Assembly: GCA_006844765.1 (NCBI GenBank)
Contig: SPJV01000148.1
Coordinates: 1 to 25,438, forward strand
Direction of reading: 5' to 3'
Length of the DNA: 25,438 nucleotides
DNA from: Alphaproteobacteria bacterium
GTDB taxonomy: Bacteria; Pseudomonadota; Alphaproteobacteria; UBA8366; Aestuariispiraceae
Shown here: positions 1 through 7,709 of the stretch, piece after piece
How positions within the stretch are numbered: position 1 is the stretch's first letter
Layout: each line of letters begins with the position of its first letter
Notes under the pieces: generated by a model
What the model was told of the DNA's origin: nothing
Seen by the model: the letters and a program-made list of their open reading frames with translations, nothing else
Databases searched by the model: none
Position numbers and translations under genes: made by a program

Positions 1-523
1 CGTCCAAAACCTGCTGATAGCGCTCAGCACAAATCGGCGTTTGATGGGAATGCTTCAGGATCACGCAATTCCCGGCGGTCAGTGCCGGCCACACCGCATT
101 TACCGACGTCAGATAGGGGAAGTTCCACGGCGCGATGACGGCGACCGTACCTAAGGGCGCACGGCGGATGAAACGGGTAAAGCCATCCTTTGCACCAACA
201 TCGATATCGGCCAGGCTCTCGGCTGCAATATCCAACATATGACGCGCGCGTTCTTCAAAGCCAGCGACCTCGCCAGGGCTTTGAGAGATGGGGCGGCCCA
301 TCTGCCGTGTGATCTCCTCCCCAATCGCCGCCTTCTCGGCAACGAACAGATCGACCGCGCGGGATAGAATCGCAACCCGCTCCGCGACCGGTGTCGCGGC
401 CCAAGCCGCTTCCGCCTGTTTTGCCGCCGCAAGCGCCTGGTCAATCTCCGCAGGCCCTGCGACGGGACGTTCCGCATAAACCGCGCCGTCTCCGGGTGAT
501 ACGGTCTTTAACGTCTCTGACAT
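1..523 (-). CDS. Aldehyde dehydrogenase family protein (C-terminus cut off by window edge)
   Basis: This is the N-terminal 174 residues of an NAD(P)-dependent aldehyde dehydrogenase, which oxidises an aldehyde to its acid in the cytoplasm. The start is the ATG at 523-521 (protein begins MSETLKTVSPGDG), and the frame is open to base 1, so the catalytic Cys and Glu lie outside the window. Family features visible are the conserved APWNFPY segment at about residues 133-139 and a cofactor-binding lysine loop reading LKHSHQTP where most relatives have KPSxxTP. It begins 12 bases after the stop of the glutamine-synthetase-like gene, so the two are almost certainly one operon. That pairing is typical of amine or polyamine breakdown, where a gamma-glutamylated amine is oxidised to an aldehyde and then an acid. 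The substrate cannot be read from the sequence. Family assignment is sure; pathway is inference. Confidence 0.93.
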   Translation of the reverse strand, partial: MSETLKTVSPGDGAVYAERPVAGPAEIDQALAAAKQAEAAWAATPVAERVAILSRAVDLFVAEKAAIGEEITRQMGRPISQSPGEVAGFEERARHMLDIAAESLADIDVGAKDGFTRFIRRAPLGTVAVIAPWNFPYLTSVNAVWPALTAGNCVILKHSHQTPICAERYQQVLD

Positions 524-535
524 TCCAGAAAGTCC

Positions 536-1903
536 TTAGATAATCTCGAAATAGCGGTCCATTTCCCAATCAGTAATAGCCCGTCGGAACTCACGTTCCT
601 CCCATTCCCGGGACTGTGCATAGTGCTCGACAAAATCATCACCGAACAATTCCCGCGCCGGCTTTGAACGGCGCAACCGACCAGCCGCTTCCATCAAGGT
701 CTTCGGCAGCGCCATCTTCGCCGGGAATTTCTTTTCATAGGCATTCCCTACAATCGGGGCAGAGGGCTCAATCTCATTCTCGATCCCCCAAAGACCGGAT
801 CCAAGCGCCGCAGCGAGGGCGATATAGGGATTGATATCTGCCGCCGCGACCCGGTACTCAACCCGCTGCGCCGCCGGAGCCCCTGGAATAGCACGCAGAG
901 CACAGGTTCGGTTCTCAATCCCCCAAGTCGCATCGGTCGGCGCCCAGAAGCCGGGGATCAGCCGCGAATAGCTGTTCACAGTGCAGGCGATCATCGACAG
1001 GAATTCAGGCATCATCGCCTGTTGTCCACCAATGAAATGCCGCATCATGTCGGAAATGCCGTGCTCCTTGCTCGGATCATGGAAGACCGCCTTACCATCC
1101 TTACCCTGCAGGGACAGGTGAATATGCCCGGACTGCCCCGGCCAATCCGGCGACCATTTCGCCATGAAGGTCGCCATCCACCCGTTCCGCTGCGCCAGAA
1201 TTTTGGTGAAGGTCTTGAACAAGGCTGCCTTATCCGCAGAGGCCAAGGCTTCGTCATACAGCAAGGCCGCTTCCAGAACGCCGGGTCCGGTCTCTGTGTG
1301 CAGCCCTTCGATCTTCATATCCATCTCGACGCACATATCGAGCAGCTCGTGATAGAATTCCTGATAAACCGTGCTGCGCAGCATGGAATAGCCGAAGAAT
1401 CCCGGCGAGATGTTGTCGAGATCCCGATAGCCCTTGTCGCGCACCGACTGTGGCGTTTCATCGAACAGGAAGAATTCGAACTCACAGGCTGCCGTGGCGG
1501 ACAGCCCCATATCCTCGGCCCGTTTCAAAACCTTGCGCAGGGTGCCGCGCGGGCACACGGCTTCCGCATGATCCGCGAATTCTCCGAGAAACAGGATCGT
1601 ATCCTCTTCCATCGGCACTTCGCGGCAGGTTTCCGGCAAGACCCGCACCGGCGCATCGGGATAGGCCGTATGCCACCCGGTGAATTTGGCGGAATCATAA
1701 AGCTGGTCGTTGGAATCCCAGCCCAGCACCACGTCACAGAAGCCGAATCCTTTTTCCAGCGCGCCTAGAAACTTCTCGCGGGCCATATACTTCCCGCGCA
1801 TGACACCGTCAGCGTCGAAAATGCCAACCTTGATATAGTCGATATTGCGTTCACGGATGAGCTGATGCGCATCTTCCGCAGTCTTGACGTCGCGCGCGAG
1901 CAT
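536..1903 (-). CDS. Glutamine synthetase family protein (probable gamma-glutamyl-amine ligase, PuuA/FluG type)
   Basis: A 455-residue ATP-dependent ligase of the glutamine synthetase superfamily. Visible parts are an N-terminal beta-grasp region (about 15-110) and a catalytic domain (about 115-455) with the metal and substrate ligands: E141/E143 in CEFEF, E204 and E211 in TETGPGVLEAAL, H260 in SGHIHLSL, R314 in SRLIPG, and the NRTCALRA and EYR segments near 331-351. The classic GlnA adenylylation-site context is not visible. With an aldehyde dehydrogenase next in the operon, I favour a gamma-glutamyl-amine or polyamine ligase over the housekeeping enzyme; that is inference. I chose the ATG at 1903 because an AAGGGGAGA ribosome binding site sits just before it. 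A GTG start at 1936 would add 11 residues but would read through that site. A hairpin covers the binding site (see the separate entry). Confidence 0.93.
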   Translation of the reverse strand: MLARDVKTAEDAHQLIRERNIDYIKVGIFDADGVMRGKYMAREKFLGALEKGFGFCDVVLGWDSNDQLYDSAKFTGWHTAYPDAPVRVLPETCREVPMEEDTILFLGEFADHAEAVCPRGTLRKVLKRAEDMGLSATAACEFEFFLFDETPQSVRDKGYRDLDNISPGFFGYSMLRSTVYQEFYHELLDMCVEMDMKIEGLHTETGPGVLEAALLYDEALASADKAALFKTFTKILAQRNGWMATFMAKWSPDWPGQSGHIHLSLQGKDGKAVFHDPSKEHGISDMMRHFIGGQQAMMPEFLSMIACTVNSYSRLIPGFWAPTDATWGIENRTCALRAIPGAPAAQRVEYRVAAADINPYIALAAALGSGLWGIENEIEPSAPIVGNAYEKKFPAKMALPKTLMEAAGRLRRSKPARELFGDDFVEHYAQSREWEEREFRRAITDWEMDRYFEII

Positions 1904-1904
1904 G

Positions 1905-1936
1905 GTGTCTCCCCTTTTTTGGAAATCAGGGGACAC
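1905..1936 (-). promoter_or_regulatory. Hairpin enclosing the ribosome binding site of the glutamine-synthetase-like gene
   Basis: On the minus strand, GTGTCCCCT (1936-1928) can pair with AGGGGAGACAC (1915-1905), giving nine base pairs with a two-base bulge around a loop of about 12 A/T-rich bases. The right arm contains the whole AAGGGGAGA ribosome binding site and ends one base before the ATG, so the folded form would block initiation. The pairing is seen in the sequence; that it is regulatory is inference. Confidence 0.45.
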
Positions 1937-1993
1937 TAATGCCGATTGCCCATCCTTGTCGAGACGTCACCGCAACAAGACCGCATTGCGTAC

Positions 1994-2287
1994 TCAGGTG
2001 TCGGTGCTATCCGGCTGACCGTCATCTTTGGGACTGGATTTGGGGGTGCCATCGTCATTCTTTGGCGGGTTCAGACGCCGGATGATGATGTCTCCATTCG
2101 GCAGAATCTCGGGCGCCGCATACATGGGCAACGAACCGATGAAGAGTTTCATGGCATCCAGAATGCGGCCAACCCCTTCCGCAGCGAGCTCTTCAGGGGA
2201 TTGTTCCGCAGCAGAGGCCGAGATCGGCCCCACCGCAATTGTTGCTGCCACGACCAGCGCAGCGATAGGGTTTCTGGTAACACGCAT
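1994..2287 (-). CDS. Small exported protein downstream of copA, function unknown
   Basis: A 97-residue protein that I cannot assign to a named family. The start is the ATG at 2287 (MRVTRNPIAALVV), preceded by an AGGAAAAG ribosome binding site. Residues 1-27 form a classical signal peptide: basic start, hydrophobic Ala/Val core and SASA-AEQ cleavage region, so the mature protein should be periplasmic or surface-exposed. The mature part has an acidic helix (EELAAEGVGRILDAM), then an LPMYAAPEILPNGDIIIRRL segment, and a hydrophilic Asp/Pro/Lys-rich tail. There is no Cys and no Met/His-rich copper motif. The gene lies 31 bases after the copA stop in the same direction, so it is probably in the copper-induced transcript. 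A role in copper handling would be guilt by association only. Confidence 0.8.
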   Translation of the reverse strand: MRVTRNPIAALVVAATIAVGPISASAAEQSPEELAAEGVGRILDAMKLFIGSLPMYAAPEILPNGDIIIRRLNPPKNDDGTPKSSPKDDGQPDSTDT

Positions 2288-2318
2288 GATCTTCTTTTCC
2301 TCCGCGAATAGGGTGATC

Positions 2319-4583
2319 CTACCCTGCTGGTGAATTGTGGCGGGTGGAGGGCAGCGATAAGGCATTTCGTCGGCCCCAGCGTCGTAGCAACAAGGCATTC
2401 GCGACAACACTGACGGAGCTGAAGGCCATCGCCGCACCGGCAAGTGTCGGGCTCAAAAAGCCGAGCGCGGCAAGCGGAATACAAACGACATTATATCCGA
2501 AGGCCCAGAAAAGGTTCTGGCGGATTTTCGCAACCGTCGCGCGCCCGATTTCAAGCGCCAGGGGCACCAGCATCAAGTCTGGCCGCATCAAGGCAACCCC
2601 AGCGCTCTCCATCGCCACATCGGTCCCACCACCCATGGCTATCCCGATATCAGCGGCTGCCAGGGCAGGCGCGTCATTGATCCCGTCACCGACCATGGCA
2701 ACAGATGCGCCTTCTGTTCGAAAGGCTTCAATCGCCGCTGCCTTTCGTGCTGGTGTCACTGAATGGCGGACATCATCGATCCCCACCTCTGAAGCCAAGG
2801 CACGGGCCGCCGCTTCCCCATCGCCGGAGATCATCGCAACGGCGACACCATTGTGTTTCAAAGCCGCGACGGCTGCCTTCGCTTCTGATCGCGCCTGGTC
2901 CCGGAACGCCAGGATACCGGCAAAAGCCCCGTCAATCGCGACATGGACGATGCTGGCGCCACGCGCAAGAAGAGGGGCAGCCATATCCGGCACCGCTTCG
3001 GGCAGAGCAATCGCTTCATCGGCCAACAGTGTTTCCGTCCCGATCAGCACGCGTTTCCCCTCGACAGTCGCAACCACGCCAGCGCCGGGGCGTGTCTCAA
3101 ACGCACTGGCCGGCAGCAACACAAAGCCTGAGCCGTCCACCGCATCCAGACAGGCTTTCGCGAAAGGATGCTCACTCCGCCGTTGTGCCGCCGCTGCAAG
3201 TCGGATCAGGGTGACATCACCGCCGGGATCCCCGTCGCCCACACCACTCAGCTTGGCACTGGGTGCCAGTACCGCCGCTTCCAGCCGAGGTCGTCCTTCG
3301 CTCAACGTTCCAGTCTTATCGAACAACACATGCGAGACACGACGCGCGCGTTCCAGCGCTTCCACATCACGGATCAGAATTCCGCGCCGCGCCGCCGCCC
3401 CGGTTCCCGCAACCACCGCTGTCGGCGTCGCCAGACCAAGCGCACAGGGGCAGGCGATGACCAACACCGACACGGCCGCGACCATTGCGGCCTCCAACCC
3501 TTGCCCCGCCAACATCCAGCCGGCGAAAGTGACCGCAGCAATGCCCAACACCACCGGCACAAAGACAGCCGCGACGCGATCGACCAGGCGCTCAACCGGT
3601 GCTTTCCGTGTCTGTGCCGTTTCGATGAGGCGGGATATCTGCGCCAACAACGTCTCTCGACCGACAGCCGTTGCGGAAACGACAAGGGGGCTGGATAGAT
3701 TAAGGGTACCCGCCTTCACCGCATCACCGACTTCTCGGGAGACAGGCAGGCTTTCCCCGGTCAGCATCGATTGATCAATGGTGGAAAGGCCGTCGATGAT
3801 CTCCCCATCGACCGGCAGACGCTCCCCCGCCTTGATCAGAAGGCGATCACCGAGCAGGACTTGCCCCGCCGGTATCGTCTCTTCCGCACCATCATCCCGA
3901 AGCCGGGTGGCCCGATCCGGCCGGAGGGACATCAGCGCGCGGATAGAGGCCGCCGCCCCGCGTTTGGCACTCGCTTCCAACCGTTTCCCCAGCAACACCA
4001 ATGTCAGGATAACGGCTGAGGCTTCGAAATAGAGATGACCTTCCGCTGCCAGGGGCCCAAGGCTCAACAGAATCCACAGACTGTATCCGAAGGCTGCGCT
4101 GGTCCCCAAGGCGACGAGCACATCCATCGTCCCGGTCCGTGTCACGATGGCGTGCCAGGCACCCCGATAGAACCGGGCACCCACCGCGATCTGCAAAAAG
4201 GCGGCGAGCACAAGTTCCAGATAGGCCGGCATATGCAGCCCAACCCCGGTGGCCATCACCCCCATCTGAACCAGAAACGGGGCCGTCGCGATCATGGCCA
4301 TGAAGAGGAGAAAGCGCTCCTTGCGATCGCTGGCCTCATCGTCGAGCGGCGCTTCTCCCTCTGCGTCTTCACCGGCTCCAACAAGCGCCCGCGCTTTGTA
4401 CCCCGCAGCCTGCACCGCATCGATCAGCTGTGATGCGCTCGCCAAGCCATCGATATGGGCCCGCTCTAACGCCAGATTGACTGCGGCAGTCTCAACGCCT
4501 GCGACACTCTCAAGCGCGCGCGTCACCCGACCCGCGCATCCAGCGCAGCTCATTCCGCCTATTTCTAAATCGACCGAGGCCAT
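2319..4583 (-). CDS. copA: Cu(I)-exporting P-type ATPase CopA
   Basis: A 754-residue P1B-1 ATPase that pumps Cu(I) from the cytoplasm to the periplasm. In order it has one N-terminal HMA domain with the GMSCAGC site (C13, C16), paired membrane segments between about 92 and 200, the actuator motif MLTGES (273-278), the transmembrane CPC motif (C378, C380), the phosphorylation motif DKTGT (D422), the SEHPFA nucleotide-binding motif (about 470), the hinge GDGIND (632-637), and C-terminal YN (697-698) and MxxSS (719-723) signatures. The last two mark the Cu(I) class, as opposed to Zn/Cd pumps. The ATG at 4583 follows TAGGGAGA; an upstream in-frame ATG at 4634 would put the CueR operator inside the coding sequence and is unlikely. 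Transcription diverges from cueR. The small exported protein follows at 31 bases. Confidence 0.97.
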   Translation of the reverse strand: MASVDLEIGGMSCAGCAGRVTRALESVAGVETAAVNLALERAHIDGLASASQLIDAVQAAGYKARALVGAGEDAEGEAPLDDEASDRKERFLLFMAMIATAPFLVQMGVMATGVGLHMPAYLELVLAAFLQIAVGARFYRGAWHAIVTRTGTMDVLVALGTSAAFGYSLWILLSLGPLAAEGHLYFEASAVILTLVLLGKRLEASAKRGAAASIRALMSLRPDRATRLRDDGAEETIPAGQVLLGDRLLIKAGERLPVDGEIIDGLSTIDQSMLTGESLPVSREVGDAVKAGTLNLSSPLVVSATAVGRETLLAQISRLIETAQTRKAPVERLVDRVAAVFVPVVLGIAAVTFAGWMLAGQGLEAAMVAAVSVLVIACPCALGLATPTAVVAGTGAAARRGILIRDVEALERARRVSHVLFDKTGTLSEGRPRLEAAVLAPSAKLSGVGDGDPGGDVTLIRLAAAAQRRSEHPFAKACLDAVDGSGFVLLPASAFETRPGAGVVATVEGKRVLIGTETLLADEAIALPEAVPDMAAPLLARGASIVHVAIDGAFAGILAFRDQARSEAKAAVAALKHNGVAVAMISGDGEAAARALASEVGIDDVRHSVTPARKAAAIEAFRTEGASVAMVGDGINDAPALAAADIGIAMGGGTDVAMESAGVALMRPDLMLVPLALEIGRATVAKIRQNLFWAFGYNVVCIPLAALGFLSPTLAGAAMAFSSVSVVANALLLRRWGRRNALSLPSTRHNSPAG

Positions 4584-4603
4584 TGCAATCTCCCTACGCG
4601 CCC

Positions 4604-4634
4604 TAAATAAGGTTTCCAGTAACTGGAAGGTCAA
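4604..4634 (-). promoter_or_regulatory. CueR operator and copA promoter (19-bp spacer)
   Basis: On the minus strand, TTGACC (4634-4629) and TATTTA (4609-4604) are separated by exactly 19 bases. The spacer holds a perfect 7-1-7 inverted repeat, TTCCAGT-T-ACTGGAA (plus-strand 4614-4628). A MerR-type promoter is recognised by just this over-long spacer with a dyad between the -35 and -10 elements, and the dyad resembles the known enterobacterial copA operator (ACCTTCC...GGAAGGT). The -35 element ends 16 bases before the cueR start codon, so CueR bound here can also affect its own gene. Confidence 0.9.
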
Positions 4635-4650
4635 GCCTGGGAGAGATGCG

Positions 4651-5076
4651 ATGAATATCGGTGATGCAGCGGCAACTACGGGTCTGCCGACAAAGACGAT
4701 CCGATACTATGAAGAGATTGGATTGATCAGCCCTGCCCGTCAGGAAAATGGGTATCGGGATTATGACGATGCGGATGCCCACCGGCTAAGCTTCCTAAAG
4801 CGTGCCCGGGGACTCGGGTTCTCAGTCGATGAATGCCGCACGCTCCTGTCCCTCTATGACGACAGTGGCCGGGCGAGCGCCGACGTGAAAGCCATTGCAA
4901 AGCGTCACCTCACCGCCATTGAGGAAAAGATTGAAGAGCTTCGTTCCCTACACAGAACCCTAGCGCATCTGGTCCATCGATGCGGCGGCGATGACCGCCC
5001 GGACTGTCCGATACTGGATGATCTGGCGGGAACAGGAAAAAGCGATCAAGCAGAAGGACATCAGAAATGCGACTGA
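4651..5076 (+). CDS. cueR: Copper-responsive MerR-family regulator CueR
   Basis: A 141-residue MerR-family activator that senses Cu(I). The winged-helix DNA-binding part is at residues 1-70 (MNIGDAA..TGLPTKTIRYYEEIGLI), followed by a dimerisation helix (about 75-107) and the metal loop CGGDDRPDC with C111 and C119. That two-Cys, seven-spaced loop followed by PIL is diagnostic of the CueR/HmrR branch rather than ZntR or MerR. The start is the ATG at 4651 behind GGGAGA. A longer reading frame continues upstream but would cross the copA operator and start region. It diverges from copA across the operator. Its last ten bases overlap the start of the cytochrome c gene, implying co-transcription and translational coupling. 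Confidence 0.95.
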   Translation: MNIGDAAATTGLPTKTIRYYEEIGLISPARQENGYRDYDDADAHRLSFLKRARGLGFSVDECRTLLSLYDDSGRASADVKAIAKRHLTAIEEKIEELRSLHRTLAHLVHRCGGDDRPDCPILDDLAGTGKSDQAEGHQKCD

Positions 5077-5537
5077 GGATCGGCGTTTTAGTAGGGCTGG
5101 CCATTATCTTCATCGGCGTGGCCATGATCGGATGGTATCTGTTGGACGACCGTGCCGATATCGGCCTGCTTAGACACCAAGACGCACAGATCGTCGCGGA
5201 AGGGGCTGCCGTCTATAAGGAGCACTGCGCGTCCTGCCACGGCATGGCGTTAGAGGGACAAGAAAACTGGCAGATTCGAAAGCCGGATGGACGCCTACCA
5301 GCACCGCCGCATGACGAAACCGGCCATACATGGCATCACCCGGATCAACTGCTGTTCCGGTTTACGAAGCTTGGGCCGGCAAAACTGATTGGCAATGGGT
5401 ATGAGAGCGATATGCCCGGATATGAGGACATCCTGAGCGATGATCAGATTATCGCCGTGCTATCCTATATCAAAAGTACCTGGCCAGAAGACGTGCAGCG
5501 CCGTCAATCGCTGATGACCATAGAGCAACACAAATGA
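5067..5537 (+). CDS. Membrane-anchored c-type cytochrome
   Basis: A 156-residue class I cytochrome c. Residues 4-25 form a single hydrophobic segment (signal anchor or signal peptide with no obvious cleavage site), placing the haem domain in the periplasm. The haem-binding motif is CASCH (C54, C57, H58) and the probable distal axial ligand is M116 in SDMPGYE. The interval between them is His-rich (HDETGHTWHHPD, 82-93), which could bind metal, although this also fits ordinary folds. The gene overlaps cueR by ten bases, so it should share that transcript and is probably linked to copper. Cytochrome c genes beside copA/cueR occur in other proteobacteria, but the electron partners are not evident here. 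A candidate terminator hairpin follows. Confidence 0.92.
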   Translation: MRLRIGVLVGLAIIFIGVAMIGWYLLDDRADIGLLRHQDAQIVAEGAAVYKEHCASCHGMALEGQENWQIRKPDGRLPAPPHDETGHTWHHPDQLLFRFTKLGPAKLIGNGYESDMPGYEDILSDDQIIAVLSYIKSTWPEDVQRRQSLMTIEQHK

Positions 5538-5547
5538 CGGTGTGCCT

Positions 5548-5588
5548 CCCAGGCCGAAAGGCCCTTTCCCGGACGGAAGAGGCCTGGG
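5548..5588 (+). terminator. Possible terminator hairpin after the cytochrome c gene
   Basis: CCCAGGCC (5548-5555) and GGCCTGGG (5581-5588) are perfect complements, 11 bases after the cytochrome stop. A smaller GGCC-GAAA-GGCC hairpin is an alternative fold of the left arm. No T-run follows, so it may be a weak terminator or an RNA-stabilising structure. Confidence 0.35.
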
Positions 5589-5601
5589 CTTAGCGACTGA
5601 C

Positions 5602-5640
5602 TTGGCCGCACCCGGCGTCTCTATCACCGAGTGCGGCTAA
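5602..5640 (-). terminator. Possible terminator hairpin after pckA
   Basis: GCCGCAC (5605-5611) pairs with GTGCGGC (5631-5637), and the stem can extend outward to ten pairs including one G-U. It lies about 45 bases beyond the pckA stop, between convergent genes, where a terminator is expected. There is no clear U-tract on the pckA side, so confidence is limited. Confidence 0.4.
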
Positions 5641-5683
5641 ATCGAATCCTGAGCAACTTGCCCCTTGGAGACGCCACCTGGAT

Positions 5684-7303
5684 TTAGGCGGCGAAGATTC
5701 CGGCTTTCTTGACGTCATCGGAGACATGGCCGGCGAACTGTTCGAAGTTATCCTGGAACAGACCACGCAGCTTATGCGCAACATCATCATAGGCCTTACC
5801 GTCACTCCAGGTGCCGCGCGGGGTCAGGACCTCGCTCGGTACATCAGGAATGCTTTCCGGGATCAGGACACCGAAATTCGGATCCGGCGCCCGACCAACG
5901 GAAGCGAGCTTGCCTTCGACTGCCGCCCGCACCATGGCGCGCGTATGGTGGATCGACATCCGCTGGCCTTCGCCATAGGAGCCGCCGGACCAACCGGTGT
6001 TAACCAGCCAGCACCGCGCACCCGTCGCCGCCATTTTCTCGCCCAGCATCTTCGCATAAACGGTCGGATGACGCGGCATGAAGGGCGCCCCGAAACAGGT
6101 GGAGAAAGTTGCCTGCGGCTCAGTCACGCCACGCTCTGTCCCGGCGACACGCGCTGTGTACCCGGACAGGAAGTGATACATCGCCTGTTCCGGCGTCAGC
6201 TCAGAAATCGGTGGCAGAACACCGAAAGCATCCGCGGTCAGCATGACGATGTTTTTCGGCAACCCACCGGTCCCTGACGGCTCGATATTCGGAATGAAAT
6301 CGATCGGGTAGGACGCGCGGGTATTTTCCGCCAGGCTGTTGTCGTCCAGATCCAGAACACGGGTGGTTGGATCAAAGACAACATTCTCCAGGATCGTTCC
6401 GAAACGGCGCGTGGTCGCGAAAATCTCCGGCTCCGCTTTCGCCGAAAGATTAATCACCTTGGCATAGCAGCCGCCTTCGAAGTTGAAGACACCCCGGTCA
6501 GACCAACCATGTTCGTCATCACCAATCAGACGGCGGGTGCCATCCGCGCTCAGTGTTGTTTTGCCGGTACCGCTCAATCCGAAGAAGACCGCGACATCGC
6601 CCGCTTCCCCGATATTGGCGGAGCAATGCATCGGCAGAACGCCACGCTCCGGCAGGATGTAGTTCATGATGGAGAAAATCGACTTCTTGATCTCGCCGGC
6701 ATAACGCGTGCCGCCGATTAGGATCAGCCGCTTTTCAAAGCTGACGAGAACAAAGGCTTCGGAATTGACGCCATCGCGTTCCGCCACAGACTGGCAGAAG
6801 GGCGCGTGCAGGACAGTGAAGTCCGGGGCAAAACTGGCCAGTTCTTCAAGCGCCGGGCGAATGAACATGTTCCGCGCGAAAAGGCTGTGCCACGGGCTCT
6901 CTGAGACAACGCGGACATTCAAGCGATAGGCCGGATCGGCCCCCGCATAGAGATCCTGTACATAAAGCGGGCGGTTTTGCATATAGGCCGACACCATCCG
7001 GTGGATCGCATCGAAACGGTCAGCATCAATCGAGCGGTTGACTTTCCCCCACCAGATCTGATCGCGCGACCCTTCTTCATCGACAATAAATTTGTCGTTT
7101 GGTGAGCGACCTGTGTACTTCCCGGTCTCGACACTCAAGGCGCCACCATCGGTCACGGTGCCGAGGCCAAGCCTCACCGTCGCTTCCGCCAGAGGCTCCG
7201 CGCCCTGGTTCCAATGAACCGGGCCGAGGTTATTGAGACCATGAGCTGCAAGTTTGTCAGCGGATTGGGTCGTGGCGGTATCTGCGTTGTCTTTTGGGGC
7301 CAA
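5684..7303 (-). CDS. pckA: Phosphoenolpyruvate carboxykinase (ATP)
   Basis: A 539-residue cytosolic enzyme converting oxaloacetate and ATP to PEP, CO2 and ADP, the entry step of gluconeogenesis from organic acids. Motifs in order are TGRSPNDKF (about 64-72, substrate arginine), GTRYAGEIKKS (198-208, metal/substrate lysine), the P-loop GLSGTGKT (242-249) and the kinase-2 motif IGDDEHGW (260-267). These identify the ATP-dependent bacterial family. I prefer the TTG start at 7303 because a near-perfect AAGGAGGA lies five bases before it. From there about 20 residues precede the conserved HGL segment, already generous for the family. An in-frame ATG at 7351 would add 16 Pro/Ala-rich residues and has only a weak AGGA. 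The gene sits alone behind a long upstream region and converges on the cytochrome gene. Confidence 0.96.
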   Translation of the reverse strand: MAPKDNADTATTQSADKLAAHGLNNLGPVHWNQGAEPLAEATVRLGLGTVTDGGALSVETGKYTGRSPNDKFIVDEEGSRDQIWWGKVNRSIDADRFDAIHRMVSAYMQNRPLYVQDLYAGADPAYRLNVRVVSESPWHSLFARNMFIRPALEELASFAPDFTVLHAPFCQSVAERDGVNSEAFVLVSFEKRLILIGGTRYAGEIKKSIFSIMNYILPERGVLPMHCSANIGEAGDVAVFFGLSGTGKTTLSADGTRRLIGDDEHGWSDRGVFNFEGGCYAKVINLSAKAEPEIFATTRRFGTILENVVFDPTTRVLDLDDNSLAENTRASYPIDFIPNIEPSGTGGLPKNIVMLTADAFGVLPPISELTPEQAMYHFLSGYTARVAGTERGVTEPQATFSTCFGAPFMPRHPTVYAKMLGEKMAATGARCWLVNTGWSGGSYGEGQRMSIHHTRAMVRAAVEGKLASVGRAPDPNFGVLIPESIPDVPSEVLTPRGTWSDGKAYDDVAHKLRGLFQDNFEQFAGHVSDDVKKAGIFAA

Positions 7304-7618
7304 GAGTTCCTCCTTAGGCGCACCGGGAGGGGGGCTCGCTTGCACGAGCATTCGTCCTAAAGCCAGAAAGCGGCTCCGAGCTACGCGAGCTGAAACACAG
7401 GCGCGCCGGACCGCCGAGGACGGCCGGTGGACGAATGGACTTGCTAGACCTCAAACAACACCAAAAAGGATGCGTCGGGGCCGGAGCCAGCCCATGACCT
7501 CCCATATAAAGTTCCTTCAGTTCCTCGTTCGGCCCGATGGTACGCGCGGTCTTAGCGACCCCGTCAGCATCGCTGGGTTACCCCCAGGCAAATGGTCCAT
7601 TCGGTCCCGAATGCGCAT

Positions 7619-7647
7619 CTTATAAACAGTGCTTTCCGAAATGTGGA
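7619..7647 (-). promoter_or_regulatory. Candidate sigma-70-type promoter for pckA
   Basis: On the minus strand, TCCACA (7647-7642) and TATAAG (7624-7619) lie 17 bases apart, matching the -35 and -10 consensus at four and five of six positions. The phased repeat array begins 63 bases farther upstream, a plausible place for activator binding. This is a pattern match only. Confidence 0.35.
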
Positions 7648-7709
7648 GTCGCGATAGGCTCTCCAAAGGCGGAAAACAGCCAAAACCGGCAATCTTCTGA
7701 TCAACCCCC

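Noticed and set aside
1022..1768. A 248-codon plus-strand frame opposite the glutamine-synthetase-like gene
   Set aside because: His/Arg-rich translation without any recognisable domain; a shadow of the real gene.
2335..3774. A 479-codon open frame on the plus strand opposite copA
   Set aside because: Ala/Ser/Arg/Pro-rich composition typical of the antisense of a GC-rich gene, no ribosome binding site, and copA on the other strand has every catalytic motif.
4584..4634. A 17-residue N-terminal extension of CopA
   Set aside because: It would place the CueR operator and promoter inside the coding region; the ATG at 4583 has a good ribosome binding site.
7352..7709. tRNA, riboswitch or small gene in the pckA upstream region
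   Set aside because: I found no cloverleaf, no known aptamer core and no reading frame with a ribosome binding site.
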